NCBI GenBank assembly: GCA_016839865.1
Contig: JAEOTN010000172.1
Span: 1-16,261, forward strand
Length of the DNA stretch: 16,261 nucleotides
DNA from: Promethearchaeota archaeon
GTDB taxonomy: Archaea > Asgardarchaeota > Lokiarchaeia > Sigynarchaeales > MK-D1
Reading direction: 5' to 3'
Each line of letters opens with the position of its first letter. Within the stretch, counting starts at the first letter, position 1. Both the position numbers and the translations under genes were made by a program. Of this stretch, positions 1 to 7,408 are shown piece by piece. Under the pieces are notes generated by a model, which worked only from the letters and a program-made list of their open reading frames with translations, was not told the origin of the DNA and ran no database searches.

Positions 1-235
1 GAAAATACTTTGAGATATAAGTGAGTTCTTGTGGATTAAGAATTGCTGTATTCAAATCTGTTACAATACCAAAACCGATTATTTTTTCATCAGGAACTGA
101 TATCTTATCAAAAAAAACATTATTTTGCAGATAATGATGTAATAAAAACACTCCAAATGCATCTTCATTGAACAATTCTTTTTCAATCTGTGCCAATGTG
201 AAGATGTCGGAATTTTGGACTGGGTTTATAATCAT
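1..235 (-). CDS. GNAT-type acetyltransferase, N-terminal fragment (partial)
   Basis: An open frame starts at ATG 235 (complement) and runs off the left edge without a stop, giving about 78 residues. It begins MIINPVQNSDIFTLAQIE and continues through a KIIGFGIV stretch. That is the usual order in GNAT N-acetyltransferases: strand, the 'D+..+..IE..F' helix, a second helix, then a 'GF.+' strand. RimI-like enzymes, which acetylate protein N-termini or small amines with acetyl-CoA, are the nearest pattern I recognise. The acetyl-CoA loop (R/Q-x-x-G-x-G/A) would lie beyond the window, so the family call rests on the N-terminal half only. The gene is divergent from the aldehyde oxidoreductase at 298, with 62 nt between them holding both promoters. 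Function is not certain; it could be another alpha/beta protein. Confidence 0.5.
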   Translation of the reverse strand, partial: MIINPVQNSDIFTLAQIEKELFNEDAFGVFLLHHYLQNNVFFDKISVPDEKIIGFGIVTDLNTAILNPQELTYISKYF

Positions 236-297
236 TATATATTTTTGTATTTCATTAATTGAATAAAATTATTATTGATACAGATTGATCTTGGTGT

Positions 298-2136
298 ATG
301 AAAGGTTACATGGGAAGGATTCTCAAGGTAGATTTGACTGAGAAAAAAACCTCAACAATACCTATTGATGAGAGATTGGTAGAAAAGTTCCTAGGTGGTG
401 CGGGATATGCAACAGCGGTGTTATATAATATGTTGGATAAAGATACCGACCCACTTGGTCCAGATAATGTTCTTTTTTTTATGAGTGGTCCGCTTTTAGG
501 TACTTTAGCAACTTGCACAGGAAGATTGGTAGTATGTGCGAAATCACCTTATACAGGAATTTTAGGGGAATCCAATTGTGGAAATTATATTGCTCCTCAA
601 ATTAAAAGAGCGGGTTTTGATGGTGTTATGATTACCGGAGTATCTGAATCACCCGTTTATTTGGAGATAACAGATGATAAAGCAGAAATTAAAGATGCTA
701 CTCATGTATGGGGAAAAGGTATTGTAGAAACTAGTGAACTACTTGGTAAAAGCTTAGGAAATCGAACTAAAATTATGTGTATTGGACCCGGTGGAGAGAA
801 TCTCGTAAAATTTGCTATAATTGGGGGAGATTCCCGAGCTTTTGGACGAACGGGTATGGGAGCCGTGATGGGTTCTAAAAAACTCAAAGCAATTGTTGCA
901 ATTGGATCTAAGAAAGTAGAATTAGCTAAGCCAGAAGAATTCCGAGCGCATGTCCTAGAAGTAAATAATGCCATGATGGAAGTATATACTCATCAAGTAT
1001 TTGCTGGGCTTGGTACTGCATCCAATATGAATTTATACTCCATGACAGGGGAACTACCAGTAAAATATTGGAGAGGAGCAGAATTTCCCGAGGAAGATAA
1101 CATTTCGGGTGCTACATTATGCGAAAAATATCTTAAACGTCAAAGACACTGTTATGCATGCCCAATCGGATGTGGTAGGGTTATATCATTAGGTGAAAAT
1201 GAATTAGGATTACCAGATGGGGAGATTTCTGGTCCCGAATATGAGACTATAGCTAGTTTTGGTTCATTGATGGACAATCCCGATTTGGAGAAAATAGCCA
1301 AAGCAAATTATCTGTGTAATGATTTAGGTGTTGATACTGTATCTACTGGAGGGACTATTGCCTTCTTAATGGATCTTGTTAACCAAGGAAAAATTACCTC
1401 TTCTGATTTAGAGGGCATCGATCTGAAATTTAGGAATATGGAAGCAGTTTTTCAATTAATCAATAAAATTGCGAAAAAGGAAGGGATTGGAAATCTCCTC
1501 TCCAAAGGATCAAATGCAGTTGGAGAACACTTCGGAATAGATAAGAACCAGATAGCTACTATAAATAATTCTGAAGTAATCCTTCACGACATGCGTGCAA
1601 CTCATGGAATGGCAATTTCCTATGGTATTTCTCCTCATTATGGAGGATCCCATAATGCTTGTGATATGTATATGGTTTCGCTTGGTCTTTCAAGAGAGGA
1701 AGCAGGCATTGAGATGGTTCTTCCTCATGAAAATACTCCTGAAATGGCAATCAGTGCAGCGAATTCAATGGAATATCGTGCATTTTATTCATCTTATGGA
1801 ATGTGTGTATTTGCCAATCCCCCAACAGAAAGTATCGCAAAAACCATTGAGTTAGGTATGGGATTGTCTTTTGACATTCAAAGAATACGACTGATAGGCA
1901 AACGAGTCTTAGCTTTGAAACGGTTATTCAATTTGAAGATGGGATTCACCCGAGAAATGGAACATATTCCTAAAATACTACTAACTCCATTAGAAGGGGG
2001 AACAGAAGGTGCAGTTCCCGATTTAAACATCTTATATTCAGAATTCTACAAACATCTCAATTGGAATCCAGAGACCGGTAAACCATCTGACGAAGTTATA
2101 AAAGAATTAGGATTGGAAGAGTACTCGAACTTTTAA
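298..2136 (+). CDS. aor: Tungsten-type aldehyde:ferredoxin oxidoreductase (AOR family)
   Basis: The 612-residue length matches AOR enzymes, which oxidise aldehydes to carboxylic acids and reduce ferredoxin with a W- or Mo-bispterin and one [4Fe-4S] cluster. The N-terminal domain (1-205) has GRILKVDL, the GPLLGTLA and KSPYTG segments, and GRTGMGAVMGSKKLKAI at 183-199. The cluster ligands are C285, C288 and C292 (CYACPIGC) and C503. GPEYE (312-316) and GGSH (449-452) align with the active-site Glu and His regions of the Pyrococcus enzyme. The two pterin-binding D-x-x-G-L-D/C motifs are altered: N341-D-L-G-V-D346 and S498-S-Y-G-M-C503. The ATG at 298 is preferred because MKGYMGR aligns with the start of known family members; an AT-rich box near 262-272 could serve a leaderless or very short-leader transcript. 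Substrate is unknown. It could oxidise aldehydes released by the aldolase/alcohol dehydrogenase genes downstream. Membership of the family is firm, the subfamily is not. Confidence 0.93.
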   Translation: MKGYMGRILKVDLTEKKTSTIPIDERLVEKFLGGAGYATAVLYNMLDKDTDPLGPDNVLFFMSGPLLGTLATCTGRLVVCAKSPYTGILGESNCGNYIAPQIKRAGFDGVMITGVSESPVYLEITDDKAEIKDATHVWGKGIVETSELLGKSLGNRTKIMCIGPGGENLVKFAIIGGDSRAFGRTGMGAVMGSKKLKAIVAIGSKKVELAKPEEFRAHVLEVNNAMMEVYTHQVFAGLGTASNMNLYSMTGELPVKYWRGAEFPEEDNISGATLCEKYLKRQRHCYACPIGCGRVISLGENELGLPDGEISGPEYETIASFGSLMDNPDLEKIAKANYLCNDLGVDTVSTGGTIAFLMDLVNQGKITSSDLEGIDLKFRNMEAVFQLINKIAKKEGIGNLLSKGSNAVGEHFGIDKNQIATINNSEVILHDMRATHGMAISYGISPHYGGSHNACDMYMVSLGLSREEAGIEMVLPHENTPEMAISAANSMEYRAFYSSYGMCVFANPPTESIAKTIELGMGLSFDIQRIRLIGKRVLALKRLFNLKMGFTREMEHIPKILLTPLEGGTEGAVPDLNILYSEFYKHLNWNPETGKPSDEVIKELGLEEYSNF

Positions 2137-2143
2137 TTAAATT

Positions 2144-2533
2144 TCATTTATACACTAAGAGGCTTGCAACGAAGAGTGCTTTAAATGGATGCAATAGCAT
2201 CTTTTTTATTTTCCATTTTCTACTTGTAAACATCTTCACTATGCTAGTTTCATTTCCTACAAACCACACCAAGTCTGTGGGATCCGCAATAATTTCCAAT
2301 GTATAGTCTTCTAGTTTACCTTTATTCACAGAAAACTCCCCTTTGTGTAGAATCATATTAGTATATACTACTTCTTCATCACTAATCAGCAGTCTGAAGT
2401 TTACTCTAATATCAGCGTTATCGAGTTTTTTCTTATATTTAGGAATTTTCTGCTTCTCTTGAATAGCAGTAATAATAACATCCTTGAATAATTGGAATGA
2501 AATTTCAGCTTCTTCCTCAGTCATTGGCGCCAT
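2144..2533 (-). CDS. Small SCP2 sterol-carrier-like protein
   Basis: This 129-residue soluble protein has the SCP2-like pattern: an N-terminal helix (residues 5-30), a beta-meander (about 40-80) and a C-terminal helical part with 'LEIIADPTDLVWF' (79-91) and an amphipathic end. SCP2 domains bind lipids or acyl-CoA-like ligands in a hydrophobic tunnel; no catalytic residues are expected. ATG 2533 is chosen because an AGAGGT lies about 11 nt upstream. ATG 2524 (MTEEE) is the alternative and would shorten the protein by three residues. The stop is 7 nt from the convergent AOR stop. It is one of three SCP2-like genes here and the most divergent of them, so the family call is moderate. There is no signal peptide or membrane segment. 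Confidence 0.6.
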   Translation of the reverse strand: MAPMTEEEAEISFQLFKDVIITAIQEKQKIPKYKKKLDNADIRVNFRLLISDEEVVYTNMILHKGEFSVNKGKLEDYTLEIIADPTDLVWFVGNETSIVKMFTSRKWKIKKMLLHPFKALFVASLLVYK

Positions 2534-2602
2534 TGATTATTCTTACCTCTTTGTTGAATATGAACATATTGTTTTTTGGATTTATATTTCTTTATCCAAA
2601 TT

Positions 2603-3922
2603 TCAACTCTCTACGAGTCCACCATCCCCTGTTAGATACGGTGATGGGGCTGTATATCGTAGCAAATCCAGCTTATTTCTGAAGGATTCCTCTGTCAACG
2701 AGGGTTTATGCGATAGGAAATAATATTGACTTTTCTGCTTTAAAAAACGTTCCATAATGTTAACTGCAGCATTTATATCTCTGTCAAAATGATTTCCACA
2801 ATCACAGAATATAATTCTTTCATACAGCTTTCTTCTTTTCATTGTACCACAAATACAACACTTTTGGGAAGTATTGGACTCGTTAATCCTTATTACTCTT
2901 TTACCTACTTTTTCCGCTTTGTAGGTTAAGAATTCAGCGAATCTCCCTAAAGAACCCGTATTTTGTACAGAGTGATTGAGAGTTTTATTATATTTTGTCA
3001 ATCGTGCATTCCCAGTTCCTTTTTTCTTACGAGCCATTTGTTTTGGAGATAAATCTCCAATGATGATCGTGTTTGCTTTGGTGTTAGTTACAATTTTCTT
3101 TGAGATCTTATGTTGAAAATCTTTCAACTGATTAGCACACTTTCTTTTCATTTTCTGGAATTTTTTGTTGTATTTTTTCCATCGATGGCTGAATTTCTTA
3201 CAATGATCACGCTTAGATTGTACTTCTTGAATTTTTATTCTCCAAAACCGATCAGCTCTTCGATTTTTCACTTGAGTAGATTTCATATGTAGATTAACTG
3301 CCGAAACCAAATTACTTACACCTAAATCGATCGCTTGATATAATCCATTATCTTGATATTTAGGGGGATTAAATTCAATGTTGATGCTCACGAACCATTT
3401 CTGACTAATATCTTGAAATGATATTTCAACTTGTTTAACTGTGCTACCTTTATTCAACTGCAACATAGGAATTGCGAATGTTAACGGTATTTTTGAGGGA
3501 TGTTTATGAGAAAATTTGATACTTTTTTCATCAATTTTAAATCCACTCTGATTATAACATAGGGTAAAGAAATAGTGTTTACCCTTGAACCTTGGAGGTC
3601 TTGCACTTTTATCTCCTTTGATACATTTTGCGAAAAATGATTTAAAATTCGCATCAAGTTTTTGTAATGTCATTTGCAATACTTTCGAGTAAACCCAATT
3701 ATATTCAGGATATTTCAGCTTTATTATTGGAAGCTTATTCAATTGTTCAATCCAAGTAACATATTTCCGGAATTTTCTTGGTTTTCCCTGTTGAACTATC
3801 CTATCATCCTTTCGCTCTTGTAGCGCAAAATTTTAGACTAAACGACATTTTTCGGAAAGACTGAATAACACTTTTCTTTGATCTGGAGATGGAAAGATCC
3901 GGATTTTCTTAGTTAGTAGCAT
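2603..3922 (-). pseudogene. tnpB: TnpB-like RNA-guided nuclease (IS200/IS605 OrfB family), broken by an in-frame TAA
   Basis: The continuous frame from TTG 3742 gives 379 residues, but homology starts earlier. From ATG 3922 the same frame reads a typical TnpB N-terminus (MLLTKKIRIFPSPDQRK...EKCRLV), meets TAA at 3835-3833 (codon 30), then resumes with NFALQERKDD. The stop sits where family members have tyrosine (CR-x-V-Y-N), so one base change explains it. Restored length would be 439 residues. In 379-residue numbering, RuvC-I is AIDLG (D139), RuvC-III is DRDINAA (D322), and the zinc ribbon uses C295/C298 and C313/C315. At RuvC-II the usual E-D-L is G229-D-L; E288 just before TSQKC is a possible substitute. 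No Y1 transposase (TnpA) gene is nearby, so it could not move by itself. The C-terminal codons probably overlap an omega RNA. Restarting at TTG 3742 would give a truncated protein. A sequencing error at the stop is possible. Confidence 0.85.
2619..2649 (-). ncRNA. Possible omega-RNA (reRNA) 3' pseudoknot at the end of the first tnpB
   Basis: Within the last codons of the TnpB-like gene, CACC (2620-2623) can pair with GGTG (2640-2643), and CCCC (2626-2629) with GGGG (2646-2649). The two 4-bp stems interleave, so they form an H-type pseudoknot rather than a hairpin; a nested 5-bp alternative is CCATC (2622-2626) with GATGG (2643-2647). TnpB genes are known to encode the 3' part of their guide RNA scaffold in and just after the end of the gene, and such scaffolds contain pseudoknots. 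The RNA itself is inferred; only the complementarity is seen. Confidence 0.3.
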
Positions 3923-4027
3923 AAAAGAGATCCTATCCCGAATCTGGATAGAATTAAACAGCATTTTCTCCAATTTAAATAAGAAGAGTCCACCTTATTT
4001 AAAAATCGATATTTTAAACGAATTCAA

Positions 4028-4043
4028 TATAAATATATATTTA
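4028..4043 (+). promoter_or_regulatory. TATA-like box before the alcohol dehydrogenase gene
   Basis: An A/T-only run (ATATAAATATATATTT) lies about 60 nt before the ATG at 4095. An archaeal TATA box here would place the transcript start near 4062, leaving a leader of about 33 nt that includes the GAGG ribosome-binding site at 4083-4086. The surrounding sequence is AT-rich, so the exact box is uncertain. Confidence 0.4.
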
Positions 4044-4094
4044 ACCCAAGATTGGAAGGATCAGTATCAATTACAATAGAATGAGGAAAAAACT

Positions 4095-5279
4095 ATGTGG
4101 TATTTTTATGCACCAAAAACGGTATTCGGTGAAGATGCTCTTGATTATTTAGAAGAGATGGAAGAAAAGCGATGTTTCATCGTGACTGATGAAGGTATTA
4201 TCAAGTTTGGTATGTTAGAAATTTTGACTAACAAAATAACCCCGCTTGAGATGGACTACAAAGTGTTTAGCGGGGTAGAACCTGATCCCAGAGAAGAAAC
4301 CATCTTAAAAGCAACTAAGGAATGTCAAGAATACAAACCCGATCTAATCATTGCATTAGGTGGTGGATCTTCTATGGATGTTGCGAAAGCAGTATGGGTA
4401 TTTTACGAACGGCCTGAATTAGGTATTGACGATCTGTATCCGTTCATTGACTTGAAATTAGGTAAAAAAGCAAAATTAGTAGCAATCCCTACAACTTCAG
4501 GAACTGGTGCCGAAACAACATGGGCAAGCATCATAACTCGAAAGACTGAGAAGGGTGATATTAAATTAGAACAAGTGCATAAGGAAATGATCCCGACGGT
4601 TGCAATCTTGGATCCTGTATTTGTGAAATCCATGCCTCCTACATTGACCGCTTCCACGGGATTTGATGCTATTGCTCATCTTTCTGAGTGTATAATTTCT
4701 GTGTGGAAAAATGATTATAGTGAAGCCATGGCTCTCAAGGCTTTTGAATTAGTCCAAAAATACCTTCCAATTGCATATGAAGATGGATCAAACATTGAAG
4801 CACGAGATAAAATGCATGCTGCTGCAAATATGGCAGGACTTGCCTTTGGAAATGCACAAGTACATTTAGGTCATGCACTGGGTCATGTTTTAGGTGCCAC
4901 ATTCCATCTACCACACGGTTTTACAGTAGGTGTGTTCCTACCTTTTGTCCTGCAATATTGTCTAAGAGGTGATGAAGCGGAAGAGACAATAAAAATCTTG
5001 GGTACATTTGCTAAGAGAGTAGGATTGGCTAATTGGGAAGACAAAGATTTGGATGCCGCTCATAAATATATAGCTGAGATAAAGAGACTGCAAAATGTAG
5101 TAAATCATCCCAAACTTAGCGAAATGATTACGAGGGAACAATTAGATGAGAAATTGGAAATGATGGGTGAATGGTGTCTAGAATCTCCAAGTGCAGCGAT
5201 GAGTCCACGAGGTGCGGGATCCGAAGAATTTAAGAAACTCTATCTATATGCATTTGAAAATAAAGATATTGATTTTTAA
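4095..5279 (+). CDS. Iron-containing (type III) alcohol dehydrogenase
   Basis: The 394-residue protein is a full-length group III alcohol dehydrogenase, interconverting an alcohol and its aldehyde or ketone with NAD(P)H. The Rossmann-like N-terminal half carries LGGGSSMDVAKA (88-99) for dinucleotide binding and PTTSGTGAET (132-141). The helical C-terminal half has the four metal ligands at the spacing seen in FucO-type enzymes: D191 and H195 (FDAIAH), H260 (GHALGH) and H274 (LPHG). A GAGG at 4083-4086 stands 8 nt before the ATG, fixing the start. Neighbours are an SCP2 gene and an FGGY kinase on the same strand. In fucose and rhamnose pathways this family reduces lactaldehyde released by a class II aldolase, and such an aldolase domain is encoded at 7409-9133. 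That link is inference; substrate cannot be assigned from motifs. Confidence 0.92.
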   Translation: MWYFYAPKTVFGEDALDYLEEMEEKRCFIVTDEGIIKFGMLEILTNKITPLEMDYKVFSGVEPDPREETILKATKECQEYKPDLIIALGGGSSMDVAKAVWVFYERPELGIDDLYPFIDLKLGKKAKLVAIPTTSGTGAETTWASIITRKTEKGDIKLEQVHKEMIPTVAILDPVFVKSMPPTLTASTGFDAIAHLSECIISVWKNDYSEAMALKAFELVQKYLPIAYEDGSNIEARDKMHAAANMAGLAFGNAQVHLGHALGHVLGATFHLPHGFTVGVFLPFVLQYCLRGDEAEETIKILGTFAKRVGLANWEDKDLDAAHKYIAEIKRLQNVVNHPKLSEMITREQLDEKLEMMGEWCLESPSAAMSPRGAGSEEFKKLYLYAFENKDIDF

Positions 5280-5283
5280 CCAA

Positions 5284-5297
5284 TTTTTCTATTTTTT
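5284..5297 (+). terminator. T-rich archaeal-type terminator after the alcohol dehydrogenase gene
   Basis: Two T runs (5284-5288 and 5292-5297) begin 4 nt after the alcohol dehydrogenase stop, without a stem-loop. Archaeal RNA polymerase commonly stops at oligo-T tracts. A new TATA-like box follows at 5311, which supports separate transcription of the next gene. Confidence 0.4.
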
Positions 5298-5310
5298 GAA
5301 TAAATGAACA

Positions 5311-5320
5311 TTTTTATATC
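5311..5320 (+). promoter_or_regulatory. TATA-like box before the 5353 SCP2 gene
   Basis: TTTTTATATC is centred about 38 nt before the ATG. A transcript start about 26 nt downstream falls near 5341, leaving a short leader that begins close to the GGTGA ribosome-binding site at 5341-5345. Confidence 0.4.
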
Positions 5321-5352
5321 TTCTAATACAAGATCGAAACGGTGATATTAAT

Positions 5353-5766
5353 ATGGGATTATTATTTGGAACAGCAGAATGGATTGAAGCCTATAAAGAG
5401 TCAGTAAATGGAAGTAAAGCTTATAACGATGCAGCAAAAACTTGGGAAGGCGATTTTGTATTTATTGCGCATCCCGCTGGAAATTTAGATCACGAAATTC
5501 GAATGTATATAGATCTATTACATGGATTTATTGGTCCTAAAGGTGCTAGACTCCTCAAGGAAGGAGAAGAAGTCGAATCCGAATTTGTTTATTCAGGACC
5601 ATGGAACAACTGGGAAAAGCTCCTTCAGAAGAAGATAGACCCGATACAAGGACTGATGCAGGGAAAATTCAAGCTTAAAGGTAACATGGGTAAAGTTATG
5701 AGAGCTGTAAAAGCAGCTCAAGAGTTAGTTAATTGTGTTGTTGCAATTGATACTGAATTGTATTAA
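5353..5766 (+). CDS. SCP2 sterol-carrier family protein
   Basis: This 137-residue soluble protein matches the archaeal/bacterial SCP2 pattern well. An N-terminal helix (8-30) leads into a beta-sheet (33-85), then Y-S-G-P-W-N-N-W (80-87), then a helix ending in GKFKLKGNMGKVMRAVKAA (104-122), where family members have 'G+ ++ GN+...++..A'. Such domains carry or present hydrophobic ligands; no enzyme activity is implied. GGTGA lies 7 nt before the ATG. It is flanked on the same strand by the iron-type alcohol dehydrogenase (73 nt upstream) and an FGGY kinase (82 nt downstream), both intergenic gaps holding promoter-like and T-rich sequence, so it may be its own transcript. Its position suggests a role with a hydrophobic substrate or product of the neighbouring enzymes, but this is not shown. 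Confidence 0.8.
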   Translation: MGLLFGTAEWIEAYKESVNGSKAYNDAAKTWEGDFVFIAHPAGNLDHEIRMYIDLLHGFIGPKGARLLKEGEEVESEFVYSGPWNNWEKLLQKKIDPIQGLMQGKFKLKGNMGKVMRAVKAAQELVNCVVAIDTELY

Positions 5767-5789
5767 ATTGGACCTAATCTATTAATTCC

Positions 5790-5806
5790 TTTTTCTTTCT
5801 ATTTTT
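5790..5806 (+). terminator. T-rich archaeal-type terminator after the 5353 SCP2 gene
   Basis: A pyrimidine tract dominated by T runs lies 24 nt after the stop, with no stem-loop, and is followed by the TATA-like box of the kinase gene. Confidence 0.35.
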
Positions 5807-5816
5807 ATCATACAGA

Positions 5817-5825
5817 TTTTTAAAG
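5817..5825 (+). promoter_or_regulatory. TATA-like box for a probably leaderless FGGY kinase transcript
   Basis: TTTTTAAAG is centred 28 nt before the ATG at 5849, which would put the transcript start at or next to the start codon. No purine-rich ribosome-binding site is visible before this ATG, consistent with a leaderless mRNA. Confidence 0.4.
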
Positions 5826-5848
5826 ATTAACATCAATAGATATAATCT

Positions 5849-7402
5849 ATGCAATATCGGATGGTTTTCGACGCGGGTAGCAGAGCTTTAAAATGTGCAA
5901 TCGCTGATGAACTGAATAAAATCATTATAATTGAGAAGATTTTCCCGGATGTGATCGTAACAGAAGATGGATTTGGTCGATCATATAATCAATTAACATT
6001 TTGGGACGATATAGTTGCACTAACACAAAAAACCATCAAAGAGTCTAAAATCAATCCAAAAGATATTCGCTACATCAGTGCTTGTGGAATCCGCCCATCT
6101 TGTGTTTTTACCGATGATGATTGCCAAGCATTATTCATTGCAAGTGCATTTGATGGAAGGGGTATTGATGTTGCTGATGAATTGGATATAGAATTCGAAG
6201 AGCGTGCAGGAAAGAGCTACTATGAGAGCTCAGGGCACTTTCCCTCGTTACTATTTCCCCACGCAAAATACGGATGGATACAAGAAAATCCCAATAGCAT
6301 TGAAGAGGGAAAAACCGCTTCTCAGTATTTTCCCATGGGGAATTGGATATTGGTCAGGTTTGGAGGAGAACCTCATGCAAGTTACACAAGTGCTGCGGAA
6401 AGTGGATTTTTAGATTTAGAGTCCAAATTATGGCATGATGCATGGTATGATGTACTAGATCTACCTGAAGGTTTCTTTCCTCCACCAGTAGCTTCAGGGG
6501 AGATCATTGGGAATATATCAGAAGAAATGCAAAATAAACTAGGATTGTCTGAAGAAACTGAACTAGTTGCTGGTCTTCCAGATACCCAATCAGCATTACT
6601 CGCGTCTGGATGTATAAAGAAAGGATCAATTGGAGCAGTTTTAGGTAGTACAGCTCCTGTTCAAGGGATCACTGACAAATTATTTGTTGATCCTGAACAA
6701 CGTACCTGGTCATCGCTATATATGGTTAAAAACATATGTGATGCTTATATAATTGAACCAAATACTGGAATGACAGGACAAATTCTAACATGGGCTGCAA
6801 ATCTCTACGCTCCACGAAATTTGCCAAGTTTAGACGATAAATTTCATTATATTCAACAGAGATACACAAAATGGGATGAGTATGAAACATCCATATTAAT
6901 GGATGATGTAAATGAACAAGCAGTATATGCATTATTAGGTCCATCTCCATTAGCACAGAGTAAAACCGAATTGGGAAATGGTCAATTCCATCTACCAACC
7001 CCAGGAGGAGTAGACGAGATCATAACAAATCAAGATGCATTCATCGGGGCAGTCTATGACAATATTTTATTCGCGGTCATGCGAAACATCGATTATGCAA
7101 AGGAGATTGGACAAATTCAAAACCCGTATTATTCTGTAACGGGAGGAGCATCTAGATCAATAACTTTATGCCAACGATTCGCAGACTTAGCAAGGACCTC
7201 TTTTTCTCGATTAGAATCCTACGAAGCAAGTATTCAAGGATTACTTGTGTTGTGCGACATCGCTGAGGGCAAATTCCCTACAATAGAGCCATTAACTGAA
7301 TATTACACTGATCATTTACAAATTATCCAGCCGAGAGATGACATGAAAGGAAAATTAGATTTGAAATATAAAACATGGAATAGACTTTACAGAGATAAAT
7401 AG
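5849..7402 (+). CDS. FGGY-family carbohydrate kinase
   Basis: The 517-residue length and layout fit FGGY kinases, which transfer phosphate from ATP to a sugar, polyol or sugar-like signal. The N-terminal phosphate loop is F-D-A-G-S-R-A-L-K (7-15). The substrate domain contains SYTSAAESGFLDL (178-190). The catalytic base region is GLPDTQSALL (242-251), with D245 the expected general base, and GAVLGSTAP (262-270) begins the ATP domain. VTGGASRS (430-437) is the second nucleotide motif. The pattern is closer to xylulokinase and LsrK (AI-2 kinase)-like members than to glycerol kinase, but that is judged by eye. The gene ends 6 nt from the stop of the convergent dehydrogenase-aldolase fusion. A ketose kinase followed by a class II aldolase is the logic of fucose, rhamnose and related pathways. 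The substrate remains unknown. Confidence 0.88.
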   Translation: MQYRMVFDAGSRALKCAIADELNKIIIIEKIFPDVIVTEDGFGRSYNQLTFWDDIVALTQKTIKESKINPKDIRYISACGIRPSCVFTDDDCQALFIASAFDGRGIDVADELDIEFEERAGKSYYESSGHFPSLLFPHAKYGWIQENPNSIEEGKTASQYFPMGNWILVRFGGEPHASYTSAAESGFLDLESKLWHDAWYDVLDLPEGFFPPPVASGEIIGNISEEMQNKLGLSEETELVAGLPDTQSALLASGCIKKGSIGAVLGSTAPVQGITDKLFVDPEQRTWSSLYMVKNICDAYIIEPNTGMTGQILTWAANLYAPRNLPSLDDKFHYIQQRYTKWDEYETSILMDDVNEQAVYALLGPSPLAQSKTELGNGQFHLPTPGGVDEIITNQDAFIGAVYDNILFAVMRNIDYAKEIGQIQNPYYSVTGGASRSITLCQRFADLARTSFSRLESYEASIQGLLVLCDIAEGKFPTIEPLTEYYTDHLQIIQPRDDMKGKLDLKYKTWNRLYRDK

Positions 7403-7408
7403 AAGGTT

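Noticed and set aside
702..974. Minus-strand open frame inside the aldehyde oxidoreductase gene
   Set aside because: It is antisense to conserved AOR sequence, with low-complexity composition and no motif.
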